Below the pieces are notes generated by a model, which did no database searches, had not been told where the DNA came from, and saw nothing but the letters and a program-made list of their open reading frames with translations. A stretch of 64,000 bases of DNA, from positions 1 to 64,000 of the forward strand of contig CAOKFD010000005.1 of assembly GCA_948467645.1 (NCBI GenBank). The letters run 5' to 3'. A program made the translations under genes and the position numbers. The DNA is from Fimadaptatus sp948467645. Lineage in GTDB: Bacteria; Bacillota; Clostridia; Christensenellales; Aristaeellaceae. Positions 35,377 through 44,326 of this stretch are shown one piece after another (within the stretch, counting starts at the first letter, position 1; each line of letters begins with the position of its first letter).

Positions 35377-37031
35377 TAAAGCGCAGTGGTTTTGTGGTAA
35401 TGGCGCGGTTGATCGGACTTGTAAAGCCGTTGACCGGGTATATGCTGCTGGCTATTTTAATGGGATTGGCGGGACACTTGTGCGCATCGTTTATTACAAT
35501 TTTCGGCGGTTTTGCTGTGCTGGATTTGCTGGGGCTCAATGCTCCACTGTCGCTTACGGCGCTGTTTGTATGCGCCGTCGCGTTTGCGATAGCACGCGGA
35601 ATATTGCGTTATGGCGAACAATCATGCAACCACTTTATCGCATTTAAGCTGCTGGCAATTATTCGTGACAAGGCCTTTAAGGCATTGCGCCGACTTTGCC
35701 CGGCCAAACTGGAAGGCCGCGATAAGGGTGATCTAATATCGGTAATTACGTCAGATATAGAACTGTTGGAAGTCTTTTACGCGCATACGATCTCACCGGT
35801 TGCGATTGCGGCGCTGTTTTCGGTCATAATGTGCCTGTTCGCCGGCGGCTATCATCCGATGCTTGGCGCACTGGCGCTGATTGCATATCTTGTGGTCGGA
35901 ATCGCAATACCACTTGTTACATCGAGGCTGTCCGGCGATGACGGATTGCGTTTTCGCGAAAAGTCCGGCGCACTGTCAGGCTTTGTGCTGGACAGCCTGC
36001 GCGGCCTTTCCGAGACAATACAATACGGTCAGGGTAAAGCGCGTATGGCCGAGATGAATGCCCGCACGGATGCGCTTATGGAAGATCAATCGCATATGAA
36101 GCGCGTTGCCGGTCGGAACATGGCTGTCACCAATACCGCGATATTGTTGTTTGACTTGATTATGCTTTTTACAAGTGCAAGGCTTTTTCAAAATGGCCAG
36201 GTGGGTTTTGATGGCGTACTGATTCCGACGTTGGCGCTGTTTGCGTCGTTTGGCCCGGTAATCGCACTTGCCAATTTGGGCAGCACATTGCAAAGCACTT
36301 TCGCCGCGGGAAATCGCGTACTGGACATTCTCGATGAAGAGCCCGTGGTCACGGATGTGACTGGTCAGCCTAAAGTTGCCTTTAGCGGTGTCGATGTTGA
36401 ACATGTGGCGTTCTCATACGGCGGCAATCAGATACTTTCTGACGTATCAATGCGAATAAAAGAGCATTCCGTAACAGGCATAGTCGGAAGCAGCGGCAGC
36501 GGCAAGTCGACGCTCCTTAAATTGATTATGCGCTTTTGGAATGTACAGCACGGCGATATTCGCATATCCGATGCAAAGATAGACAAGATTAATACATCGA
36601 ACCTGCGCGACATGGAAAGCTTTGTTACGCAGGACACGCATCTTTTCCACGACAGCATTCGAGAGAATCTGATGATTGCAAATCCGGATGCTACGGAAGA
36701 CGAGTTGATAACTGCCTGCAAAAAAGCTTCGGTGCATGACTTCATAATGACTCTGCCCAACGGATATGATACGCCTGTCGGTGAACTAGGCGATACTTTA
36801 TCGGGCGGCGAGCGTCAACGCTTGGGACTGGCAAGAGCGTTTTTGCACGATGCGCCGCTCATGCTGCTGGACGAACCAACCAGCAATCTGGACAGCCTGA
36901 ATGAAGCCATAATACTGAAATCACTGCGTGAAGCGCGCGACGACAAGACGGTTGTGCTTGTATCGCACAGAGCGTCCACGATGCGGATAGCGGATAAGAT
37001 ATATTCTGTGGAAAGTGGGAGACTGAGCTAA
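35373..37031 (+). CDS. cydC: CydC-type ABC transporter half (ATPase and permease)
   Basis: 552 residues with six transmembrane helices and an ABC domain (Walker A GSSGSGKST, signature LSGGERQRLGL, Walker B LLDEPTSNLD). Overlaps the previous gene by ATGA, so the two halves are translationally coupled and likely form a heterodimer. CydC rather than CydD is inferred from order and from pairing. Confidence 0.85.
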   Translation: MIKRSGFVVMARLIGLVKPLTGYMLLAILMGLAGHLCASFITIFGGFAVLDLLGLNAPLSLTALFVCAVAFAIARGILRYGEQSCNHFIAFKLLAIIRDKAFKALRRLCPAKLEGRDKGDLISVITSDIELLEVFYAHTISPVAIAALFSVIMCLFAGGYHPMLGALALIAYLVVGIAIPLVTSRLSGDDGLRFREKSGALSGFVLDSLRGLSETIQYGQGKARMAEMNARTDALMEDQSHMKRVAGRNMAVTNTAILLFDLIMLFTSARLFQNGQVGFDGVLIPTLALFASFGPVIALANLGSTLQSTFAAGNRVLDILDEEPVVTDVTGQPKVAFSGVDVEHVAFSYGGNQILSDVSMRIKEHSVTGIVGSSGSGKSTLLKLIMRFWNVQHGDIRISDAKIDKINTSNLRDMESFVTQDTHLFHDSIRENLMIANPDATEDELITACKKASVHDFIMTLPNGYDTPVGELGDTLSGGERQRLGLARAFLHDAPLMLLDEPTSNLDSLNEAIILKSLREARDDKTVVLVSHRASTMRIADKIYSVESGRLS

Positions 37032-37372
37032 TGAGCGAAACGGCGACTAAGCGGGAACGCGAAAAGGCGATGGTATCCGAGATGATAGCATTATACTGCC
37101 ACAAAAACCATCATACTCACGGAAAACTGTGCGACGAGTGCGCGGCGCTTGACAACTATGCACGTACGCGGGTTGAGCATTGCCCGTTTATGGAAACCAA
37201 GACGTTTTGCTCAAATTGCCGCGTACATTGCTATAAGCCTGATATGCGCGAGAAAATCCGCGTGGTAATGCGCTTTTCCGGGCCGCGCATGATATTTCAC
37301 CATCCGATTACGGCGATAAGACATGTGATCGAAACCAAACGCGAAAAGAAACGATTGGAGGAAACTACATGA
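37031..37372 (+). CDS. YgbA-family (nitrous oxide-stimulated promoter) protein
   Basis: 113 residues of the YgbA_NO family: a Cys/His-rich N-terminal half with MIALYCHKNHH, LCDECAALDNYA, HCPFM and FCSNCRVHCY, and a basic C terminus. Eight conserved Cys/His positions suggest metal or cluster binding. In E. coli ygbA is induced by nitric oxide and helps recovery from nitrosative stress. It starts with a 1-base overlap (TAATG) with the CydC gene. Confidence 0.85.
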   Translation: MSETATKREREKAMVSEMIALYCHKNHHTHGKLCDECAALDNYARTRVEHCPFMETKTFCSNCRVHCYKPDMREKIRVVMRFSGPRMIFHHPITAIRHVIETKREKKRLEETT

Positions 37373-37818
37373 CAGCAAAGCGAGTAATATTCCTGATTGC
37401 CGGTTGTCTGTGCCTGGGGTTAGGCTGCATAGGTATAGTATTGCCGATACTTCCGACGGTGCCGTTTTTCTTGCTGACGGTGTTCTTCTTTGCCAATTCA
37501 TCGCAAAAGCTGCACGATTGGTTTATAAGCACAAACATGTATAAGAAGCATCTGGATTCGTTCGTCAAGAAAAAAGGCATGGCAGTGCGGACTAAGGCGA
37601 CGATCCTTACGTCTGTTACACTGCTGATGGGCATAGGTTTTTTCGTAATGGCTCGAAAAGACATCTGGGTGCCGTGCATCATACTTACCATCGTATGGGT
37701 ATGCCATGTGATTTACTTTGTGTTCGGCGTAAAAACGATCAGTGAAGAAGAAAATGCTGCGATACAGCAAAACGACAATATCAATAGCAAGCGTGAAAAT
37801 GTGAAGGTTGCAGGCTGA
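37369..37818 (+). CDS. DUF454 (YbaN-like) membrane protein
   Basis: 149 residues with four hydrophobic segments and the family signature GLGCIGIVLPILPTVPFFLL near the N terminus, then FANSSQKLHDWF. Overlaps the YgbA gene by ATGA. DUF454 proteins are often near respiratory or haem-related genes, and their function is not known. Last gene of the operon. Confidence 0.85.
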   Translation: MTAKRVIFLIAGCLCLGLGCIGIVLPILPTVPFFLLTVFFFANSSQKLHDWFISTNMYKKHLDSFVKKKGMAVRTKATILTSVTLLMGIGFFVMARKDIWVPCIILTIVWVCHVIYFVFGVKTISEEENAAIQQNDNINSKRENVKVAG

Positions 37819-38019
37819 CAGTAAAAGTATAAAACCAACGCAAAGATCATTGCGACATCAAATCTCGTTTCTGACATGACCGGCAGATGCGGGATTTGAT
37901 TTATTATAATGAACTTTAGAATAAGTGCCGGGCAGACTTGCGCAGGCACAGCCAAAGTGATATAATTGACGCTATGAATTGCAATGATAATTTGCAGATT
38001 CATGAGGAGCGAATTTGTT

Positions 38020-38247
38020 ATGGATAGTAGTATGAATCCTAAAAAGAAATGCGTACTGTACGATCGCGACTGCATCGATTGCGGCGAATGCGATATGTGC
38101 GACCTTGACCCGACAAAGGTTTGTGATAACTGCGGCAAGTGTATTCACAGCGATGCAGAATACAACACCGTCGTAATAGACCAGATAATCAATCCCGAAG
38201 ACGAGCAGTTCATAGCCGACGATGCTGATCTGGGCGACGATGAATGA
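38020..38247 (+). CDS. Cys-rich small protein
   Basis: 75 residues, with nine Cys in CVLYDRDCIDCGECDMC and CDNCGKC, then an acidic end. The CxxCxxCxxC arrangement suggests a Zn- or Fe-S-binding mini protein. GAGGAG lies 9 bases before the ATG at 38020; an ATG at 38002 is less likely. Family not recognised by name, though similar short proteins occur in Clostridia. Confidence 0.6.
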   Translation: MDSSMNPKKKCVLYDRDCIDCGECDMCDLDPTKVCDNCGKCIHSDAEYNTVVIDQIINPEDEQFIADDADLGDDE

Positions 38248-38621
38248 TTGGCGTTTGAGTTTGAAAAAGCTTTGCAATCAGCGCAGTAAACTTACGAAGC
38301 ATGAGTAAAGAGCAGTTTAAAACGTCTTTCCGTAAGGGAAGACAGAGGCTCAAAACTATGCGCAAAAGACAGCTTTAGCGAATAGTTAGCGCTTATAAGA
38401 CGGATACGAGGCTGCCTGAGGCTTATTTAAAGCTTATTGCACATTGTACGCTGTTTGCACTCACAATTAGCTTTTCAAAATTATGTCTGACTTTGAAAAA
38501 CGTTTTTTCGTTTTGACGGACGGCTATTCCTTACTGCACTGCTCTGCGTGTATATGCTTTTGCTTGTGTTTTGCTTGTGTTGTGTAAACGCCGGACTTAT
38601 TATGTGAGGTGCTATTATAAT
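38248..38621 (+). other. Non-coding stretch before the recombinase gene
   Basis: No convincing gene. Contains hairpins GTCTTTCC/GGGAAGAC (about 38330-38342 region), AAAACG/CGTTTT with a T loop near 38496, and a perfect 11-base tandem repeat TTTTGCTTGTG at 38558-38568 and 38569-38579. AT-rich compared with its surroundings. Confidence 0.5.
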
Positions 38622-39740
38622 ATGGATGATAAAAAGACAAATTACGTTCAGCAACGCGCCAACGATCTTACTCAGCGTCTGCGCACGGCTCAATTGGATT
38701 TGCCTGAATTCTGCACGGACTTTTTCCGCGCTATCGAACCTCAGACCAGCCCGCTTACACGACTGGCCTATGCCTATGACTTCAAACTGTTCTTCTATTT
38801 CTTGCAAACCGAAATCCCGGAGTTTGCTGATATGACCGCTGATACCTGGACGTGCGCCGACCTTGAGCGCATTACGACCCGCCATTTCGATATGTATATG
38901 GATTTTCTCGATCTGTATATGAAAAACGTATCCGATGGCGATTCCGACTCCATTGTGACGCTTGAACGCGAAAATACCGCGCCCGGCAAAATGCGCAAAC
39001 TTGCGGCACTGCGGAGCCTTTACAAGTACCTTTTCAAGCAGGAACGCATAAAAGCAAATACCGCCGAGCTTGTAGATATGCCTAAACTGCATGAAAAGCC
39101 CATAATCCGGCTCGAACCGGACGAAATGTTAAAATTAATCGACAGCGTAGAGAGTGGCGATGCACTCAGCGAACGCCAGAAGAAGTTTCATGAACTTACA
39201 TCACTGCGCGATATGGCCATGATAATGCTGTTTTTAGGCACAGGCATACGCGTTAGCGAATGCGTTGGGCTTGATTTGGAGGATTTCGACTTCGCCGTTA
39301 ATGGTATGCTGATTACACGCAAAGGCGGCAACGAAATGGTTCTGTATTTCTCAGACGAAGTAGCTAAGTGCCTGAAAGATTATTTTAAGGCGCGTAACCA
39401 GATTGAGGCTCTGCCCGGTCATGAACATGCCGCGTTTCTGAGCCTTCAGCGCCGCCGCATGAGCGTGCGTGCCGTCGAACAGATGGTCAAAAAGTATGCC
39501 CGTACAGCCGTACCACTGAAGCGCCGTATCAGCCCGCACAAGCTTCGCTCCACATTCGGCACTAATCTGTACCGCGAGACCGGCGATATATATCTGGTTG
39601 CCGATGTGCTCGGCCATAGCGACGTAAACACGACGCGGCGGCATTATGCGGCGCAAAGCGATGATGCACGCCGTGAGGCCGCGCGCCATGTAAAATTGCG
39701 CAATGATAAGCCTGATACAAACAACGATGATTCCAAATGA
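38622..39740 (+). CDS. Tyrosine recombinase (XerC/D-like)
   Basis: 372 residues: SAM-like N-terminal DNA-binding domain and a catalytic domain with GTGIRVSEC (Arg I), ITRKGG (Lys), SPHKLRSTF (His-x-x-Arg), LGHSDVNTTRRHY (His/Tyr nucleophile). It could be a chromosome dimer-resolving Xer or an integrase. No mobile element, phage genes or attachment site pair was seen around it. The ATG at 38622 follows GAGGTG. Confidence 0.85.
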   Translation: MDDKKTNYVQQRANDLTQRLRTAQLDLPEFCTDFFRAIEPQTSPLTRLAYAYDFKLFFYFLQTEIPEFADMTADTWTCADLERITTRHFDMYMDFLDLYMKNVSDGDSDSIVTLERENTAPGKMRKLAALRSLYKYLFKQERIKANTAELVDMPKLHEKPIIRLEPDEMLKLIDSVESGDALSERQKKFHELTSLRDMAMIMLFLGTGIRVSECVGLDLEDFDFAVNGMLITRKGGNEMVLYFSDEVAKCLKDYFKARNQIEALPGHEHAAFLSLQRRRMSVRAVEQMVKKYARTAVPLKRRISPHKLRSTFGTNLYRETGDIYLVADVLGHSDVNTTRRHYAAQSDDARREAARHVKLRNDKPDTNNDDSK

Positions 39741-39805
39741 AGCTTTCCGATATGTGCTATGCTTGAATGCCTCAAAAAAGTTAACTTGAAATCGTGCGTA
39801 TGCTA

Positions 39806-39834
39806 TTGACAAGTTCCGGCAATCGATGTATAAT
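39806..39834 (+). promoter_or_regulatory. SigmaA promoter of the amino acid ABC operon
   Basis: Perfect TTGACA (39806-39811) and TATAAT (39829-39834) with a 17-base spacer. Confidence 0.85.
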
Positions 39835-39876
39835 GATAGCACTTTAGCACACTAAATCAATTGCGAGGTGTCATTT

Positions 39877-40707
39877 ATGAAAAGGATAGTTTCCCTGATG
39901 CTTACCGTAATCATGCTGCTGTGCAGTTGTGCTGCATTTGCTGACGCGGCCACGGATGATTCTTATCAGAAGATTTTGGACAAGGGCAACTTGATAATGG
40001 GTCTGGACGATTCCTTCCCGCCGATGGGCTATCGCGACGAGAACGGCGATATTGTTGGCTTCGACGTTGACGTTGCTCGAGAAGTCTGCGGCCGCATGGG
40101 CGTCGAACTCGTGCTTCAGCCAATCTCTTGGGATGCTAAGGTCATTGAGCTTAACAGCGGCAATATCGATTGCATCTGGAATGGCTTTACCATAACCGAT
40201 GAACTTCAGGAGCAGCTTACCTTCTCTGAGCCTTATCTTGCCAACACTCAGATCATCGTGGTTCGAAACGACAGCGATGCACAGACGCTTAGCGATCTCG
40301 CTGGCAAGAGCTTGGGCGTACAGGCCGGTTCCAGTGCAGTGGCGGCCCTCGATGCTAACCCCGACTTCCGCGACAGCGTTACTGTCAATGAGTTCAAGGA
40401 CAACATGACTGCCATGCTCGACCTTGAAAACGGTGGTCTTGACGCTGTACTGGTTGACGTTATTGTTGCCGGCTATTATTTCTCTCAGCATGATTGCGAT
40501 CTGCGCCAGTTGGACGAGTCGCTGGCGGCTGAAGAATACGGCGTTGGCTTCCGCAAGGATGATCTCGCACTGGTTGAAAATGTAAACCGTATACTCAATG
40601 AGATGGCCGAGGACGGCACTCTGGCTGAAATATCTACCAAGTGGTTCGATTCCGATATAACCACCGTAGGCAAGACCGATGCCGCTGACGATGCGACTGC
40701 GGCCTGA
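39877..40707 (+). CDS. Amino acid ABC transporter substrate-binding protein (family 3)
   Basis: 276 residues. A signal peptide with lipobox-like LCSC (about 17-20) is followed by the polar amino acid binding fold: GLDDSFPPMGYRDENGDIVGF, DVDVAREV, GNIDCIWNGFTIT. Ligand not assignable; likely a polar amino acid or cystine. The ATG at 39877 follows GAGGTG. A terminator lies between it and the permease, a common way to make more binding protein than transporter. Confidence 0.9.
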   Translation: MKRIVSLMLTVIMLLCSCAAFADAATDDSYQKILDKGNLIMGLDDSFPPMGYRDENGDIVGFDVDVAREVCGRMGVELVLQPISWDAKVIELNSGNIDCIWNGFTITDELQEQLTFSEPYLANTQIIVVRNDSDAQTLSDLAGKSLGVQAGSSAVAALDANPDFRDSVTVNEFKDNMTAMLDLENGGLDAVLVDVIVAGYYFSQHDCDLRQLDESLAAEEYGVGFRKDDLALVENVNRILNEMAEDGTLAEISTKWFDSDITTVGKTDAADDATAA

Positions 40708-40733
40708 TCAATCTCAATCTGATTAAACGTTCG

Positions 40734-40775
40734 GGGCTTCCGATTCACAGCAAAGCGGAAGCCCTCTCTTTTCGC
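40734..40775 (+). terminator. Partial terminator within the ABC operon
   Basis: GGGCTTCCG (40734-40742) pairs with CGGAAGCCC (40756-40764), followed by TCTCTTTT. Probably lowers expression of the permease and ATPase relative to the binding protein. Confidence 0.7.
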
Positions 40776-40800
40776 GCAAAAGAAACTTGCGAGGTGCGAC

Positions 40801-41469
40801 ATGGTTTACTTTAACAATTGGACGGCAATGAGCAAAATGCTTATACAGCTGCTCATCGGTACGCAAAATACAGTGTCTATATTCTGCTGGACACTCGTTT
40901 TTTCAATACCTCTGGGCGTGCTGGTTTCGGTGGGACGCATGTCTAAGCACGGTCTGATCTGGAGGCCGCTGCACATATATATACTTATAATGCGCGGCAC
41001 TCCGCTGATACTTCAGATTTTATTCGTATACTTCGCATTGCCGCGCATATTGCCCGGCGGTATGCGCATCGACCGATACTGGGCAGCTGTAATCGCGTGC
41101 GTCATTAACTATGCCGCGTATTTTGCCGAGATATTTCGCGGCGGCATACAGTCGATGCCTGTCGGTCAGTATGAAGCAGCTCAAATGTTGGGATTTACGC
41201 GTATGCAGACGTTTTTTCGCATAATACTGCCTCAGGTTGTAAAACGCGTGCTTCTGCCGGTAAGCAACGAAGTAATAACGCTTATAAAGGATACGGCGCT
41301 GGTATCGACGATAGGTCTGTATGACCTGTACTCACTGGCAAGTAAGGAAGTAAACCGCACGGCATCTATCGAGCCGCTGATAGTCGCAGGCGTATTCTAC
41401 CTTGTATTTACGTTTGTGATTACCAAACTTTTTACGCTTTGCGAAAAGAAGCTGAACTATTACAGATAA
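40801..41469 (+). CDS. Amino acid ABC transporter permease
   Basis: 222 residues with five hydrophobic segments and the HisM/GlnP-type signature (RGTPLILQILFVYF, EIFRGGIQSMPVGQYEAAQMLG). GAGGTG precedes the ATG. Forms the importer with the flanking genes. Confidence 0.92.
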   Translation: MVYFNNWTAMSKMLIQLLIGTQNTVSIFCWTLVFSIPLGVLVSVGRMSKHGLIWRPLHIYILIMRGTPLILQILFVYFALPRILPGGMRIDRYWAAVIACVINYAAYFAEIFRGGIQSMPVGQYEAAQMLGFTRMQTFFRIILPQVVKRVLLPVSNEVITLIKDTALVSTIGLYDLYSLASKEVNRTASIEPLIVAGVFYLVFTFVITKLFTLCEKKLNYYR

Positions 41470-41490
41470 TTACGATTGAGGTATACGCAT

Positions 41491-42243
41491 ATGCTTATCG
41501 CGCGAGATATATATAAGAGCTTTGACAATTTGAAGGTGCTGGATGGCATATCGCTTGAAATAAACCGCGGCGAAGTAGTCGCAATAATCGGCCCGTCAGG
41601 TTCAGGCAAGAGCACGTTTCTGCGCTGCCTTACGCGGTTGGAGCAGATAGACAGCGGCTATATTGCAATCGACGACGATGTTATGGTATCTAATCAGGAC
41701 GGTCACGCGGTCTATGCGCCTAACGCGCAGTTGCATAAGATCGGACACAAGATGGGCATGGTATTTCAAAGCTTCAACCTGTTCCCCCATTTTACCGTGC
41801 TGCGTAATCTGACGGAGGCTCCTATACATGTGCTGGGCAAAGACCGTAAAGCGGCTGAAACGCGTGCGATGGAGCTTTTGAGCAAGGTCGGACTTGCCGA
41901 TAAACGCGATGCGTATCCGTATCAGCTATCAGGAGGGCAGCAGCAGCGCGTGGCCATTGCGCGCGCGCTGGCAATGGAACCGGAGATACTTTGCTTTGAT
42001 GAGCCTACATCCGCGCTTGATCCCGAACTTACGCTGGAAGTACTGGAAGTAATTCGCAATCTGGCAAGTGAACACATGACTATGATAGTAGTTACCCACG
42101 AAATGAGCTTTGCACGCGACGTTGCCAGCCGTGTCGTATTTATGGCCGGCGGCCACATAGTTGAAGAAGGCACGCCGGAGCAAGTGTTTGGCAACTCTCA
42201 AAATCCGAGAACGCGTCAGTTCATCGGACAGTACGGAAAGTAA
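41491..42243 (+). CDS. Amino acid ABC transporter ATPase
   Basis: 250 residues: Walker A GPSGSGKST, signature LSGGQQQRVA, Walker B LCFDEPTSALD, switch VVTHE. Typical GlnQ-type. The ATG at 41491 has GAGG 10 bases upstream. Last gene of the importer operon; a terminator follows. Confidence 0.93.
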   Translation: MLIARDIYKSFDNLKVLDGISLEINRGEVVAIIGPSGSGKSTFLRCLTRLEQIDSGYIAIDDDVMVSNQDGHAVYAPNAQLHKIGHKMGMVFQSFNLFPHFTVLRNLTEAPIHVLGKDRKAAETRAMELLSKVGLADKRDAYPYQLSGGQQQRVAIARALAMEPEILCFDEPTSALDPELTLEVLEVIRNLASEHMTMIVVTHEMSFARDVASRVVFMAGGHIVEEGTPEQVFGNSQNPRTRQFIGQYGK

Positions 42244-42253
42244 TCTGGCATTT

Positions 42254-42285
42254 GCCGTCACGAGTAACTGTGACGGTATTTTTTA
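42254..42285 (+). terminator. Terminator of the amino acid ABC operon
   Basis: CCGTCAC (42255-42261) pairs with GTGACGG (42270-42276), followed by TATTTTTT. Confidence 0.85.
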
Positions 42286-42508
42286 TAATTCTGTCAGCAA
42301 TTGGTTTTTGCTATTAACCGTTTCGGCATGTTGCACGCATTGCTATTGCCGATATGCGGTTAGGCAATTGAAAGAACACTCATACACCCGCACGCTTTCA
42401 CATGAGCGATTGACTATCAATGAAAATCGTGGTAAAATTGCAACATGATAGGCACAGAAATCACGCAAAGGCAACGCAAATAATAAACCGATGGAAGAGG
42501 TAATTCGC

Positions 42509-43498
42509 ATGAAAGCCATCTACTTGAACAAGAATATAAAGACCGTCGATTGGGTGTTTTCGGAAGAAACTCAGCGCGCATTGGGCGATAAGTTGGAGAT
42601 ACTTGGCAAGGTGCGCGTGGACGATATGGACAGCCAGCGTGATATTCTCAAGCAGGCTGAGTGCATATTTTCGACTTGGGGTATGCCTGCGCTTACCGGC
42701 GAGCAGATTGACGAGTATCTGCCCAACCTCAAGATAGTCTTTTACGGTGCCGGTTCTGTACAGTATTTTGCCCGTCCGTTCATTGAGCGCGGCATTCATG
42801 TCTGCTCAAGCTGGCAGGCCAACGGTATACCCGTCGCCGAGAACGTAATGTCGCTGATACTGCTGAGCAACAAGGGCTATTTCCGCCGTGCAGACGATTA
42901 CCGAGCAGATAAGACCAAGTCCACCCCCAATGACTTCCCAGGCAACTTCGGCTGCAAGATTGGCCTTATCGGCTTTGGCGTAATCGGCCGCAAGGTTGCC
43001 GAGCTTATGAAGCCGTTCCGCGTAAACATATTGGCATACGATCCGTTTGTATCCGATGAAGTAATGGCTTCGCGCGGCGTAAAGCGCGCAACGCTTGAGG
43101 AGATTTTCTCGGAATGCCAGACGATAAGCAACCATCTGCCTAATCTGGATTCCACTAAGAAAATGCTGACATACGATCTGTTCAAGCTCATGAAGCCCAA
43201 CGCGACGTTTATCAATACTGGCCGTGGCGCGCAGTTGATCGAGGACGATCTGGCTCGCGCGATGAAGGAAGCGCCTCGCCGCACGGCCCTGCTGGACGTA
43301 ACCTGGCCCGAGCCGTGCCCGGCCGAATCTCCGTTCTGGAGCCTGCCCAACGTTATACTTACGCCGCATCTGGCGGGCAGTCTGGGCGATGAAGTCATGC
43401 GCATGGGCGAATACATGCTTGAAGAGTGCGAAAGGTATCTTGATGGAAAGCCGCTCGTTTATGACGTGTCTATGGAGATGCTGGAACACATGGCGTAA
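42509..43498 (+). CDS. D-isomer-specific 2-hydroxyacid dehydrogenase family protein
   Basis: 329 residues. The NAD-binding loop is GLIGFGVIG, and the catalytic residues fit NTGRGAQL (Arg), a downstream Glu (WPEPCP region) and TPHLAG (His). Phosphoglycerate-dehydrogenase-like enzymes interconvert 2-hydroxy and 2-oxo acids. Substrate unknown. The ATG at 42509 was chosen over 42491 because GAGG is 8 bases upstream of it. Confidence 0.88.
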   Translation: MKAIYLNKNIKTVDWVFSEETQRALGDKLEILGKVRVDDMDSQRDILKQAECIFSTWGMPALTGEQIDEYLPNLKIVFYGAGSVQYFARPFIERGIHVCSSWQANGIPVAENVMSLILLSNKGYFRRADDYRADKTKSTPNDFPGNFGCKIGLIGFGVIGRKVAELMKPFRVNILAYDPFVSDEVMASRGVKRATLEEIFSECQTISNHLPNLDSTKKMLTYDLFKLMKPNATFINTGRGAQLIEDDLARAMKEAPRRTALLDVTWPEPCPAESPFWSLPNVILTPHLAGSLGDEVMRMGEYMLEECERYLDGKPLVYDVSMEMLEHMA

Positions 43499-43523
43499 TC
43501 CGCCGATTGTTTATAGACTTTTG

Positions 43524-43554
43524 CCGCTTTGCTATTTTGCAAAGCGGTTTTCTT
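43524..43554 (+). terminator. Terminator of the dehydrogenase gene
   Basis: CCGCTTTGC (43524-43532) pairs with GCAAAGCGG (43539-43547), followed by TTTTC. Confidence 0.85.
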
Positions 43555-43576
43555 ATTGTTCAACTACAACTATCAG

Positions 43577-43649
43577 AGTGCGTCTCAAAAATTTCTGATT
43601 CGTTATTTTGAGGCGTTTCATTTTTGAGGCAAGCCCTAGAGTGTGTCGA
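43577..43649. repeat. Candidate short repeat, also found at 45-60
   Basis: AGAGTGCGTCTCAAAA at 43577-43592 and AGAGTGTGTC at about 43638-43648 match, on the other strand, TTTGAGACACACTCTA near position 45-60. They share an 11-16-base core with one change. Could be the ends of a small mobile element or a chance repeat. Confidence 0.3.
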
Positions 43650-43651
43650 TC

Positions 43652-43691
43652 ACAATAAGAAAAGCACACCTCACATTCGGTAAGGTGTGCT
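43652..43691 (-). terminator. Terminator of the flavodoxin-like gene
   Basis: AGCACACCT (43663-43671) pairs with AGGTGTGCT (43683-43691); minus strand is followed by TTTCTTATTG. Confidence 0.8.
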
Positions 43692-43708
43692 GAAAAGTCA
43701 CTATACTA

Positions 43709-44152
43709 TTACGCCCTGTCCTCGTCCAGAACCAGCTCAATCTGCTTCTTGGCCCATGCGCGCGCCTTGTTCAGATCTTCATCGGTTGGCTGCTTGCCGC
43801 CCTGCAGGAAGCCGCCCTTGCCGTTGGTTACGAGAATCTCGCTCATGACCTTTATGCCCTTGTCATCAAATACCTTCTTGATGGCGTCGGCAGTTACATG
43901 AGTGCCCTTGGGCGAGGCGGTGAACAGCGCAACGTGCATTACGCGCTTGGTATCCATGGTGCTGATAAAGGCCTGCATTACCTTATCGATCTTACCATTG
44001 GATTCCTCACAGCCCAGGAACATGAGCGGCACCGCTTCAGGCATATATGCCGGCGGCAGCGGCTCCTTGGGCTGAGTGGCCTCGCGAGCGATAGCCTCGG
44101 CTACGGCTTCGGCGCTGCCCTTAGGGCTGGTATAGTGAATACGAGTCTTCAT
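43709..44152 (-). CDS. Flavodoxin-like protein
   Basis: 147 residues. It has an FMN-type N-terminal loop (YTSPKGSAEAVAEAI in place of the usual T-G-N-T), MFLGCEE, and ALFTASPKGTHVTAD as the later loop. Likely a small electron-transfer or regulatory flavoprotein; FMN binding is inference. The ATG at 44152 has AAAGGGA upstream. An inverted repeat spans its promoter, see next entry. Confidence 0.7.
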   Translation of the reverse strand: MKTRIHYTSPKGSAEAVAEAIAREATQPKEPLPPAYMPEAVPLMFLGCEESNGKIDKVMQAFISTMDTKRVMHVALFTASPKGTHVTADAIKKVFDDKGIKVMSEILVTNGKGGFLQGGKQPTDEDLNKARAWAKKQIELVLDEDRA

Positions 44153-44183
44153 ATTAAAAGCATCCCTTTCAAACAAATAGTCT

Positions 44184-44213
44184 ATTAGTTATTATAGTAC
44201 TAACTCAACTAAT
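44184..44213 (-). promoter_or_regulatory. Promoter with inverted-repeat operator candidate
   Basis: ATTAGTT (44184-44190) and AACTAAT (44207-44213) flank a TATAAT -10 (minus strand, 44191-44196). A further TAGT/ACTA pair lies inside. A repressor of MarR or HxlR type could bind here. Confidence 0.45.
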
Positions 44214-44326
44214 TACAAGTGTAAATGTCCAAAGTTCATAAAAACGTCTACATTTAACTTGTTTATTTCCAGTTTTTCGCCTAAATATGGACACAAAGTT
44301 ATGCTACAAGTGGCGTATAATAGCGA

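Noticed and set aside
38248..39740. Integrated element flanked by attachment sites
   Set aside because: No phage or transfer genes and no second attachment site next to the recombinase; it may be a housekeeping Xer.
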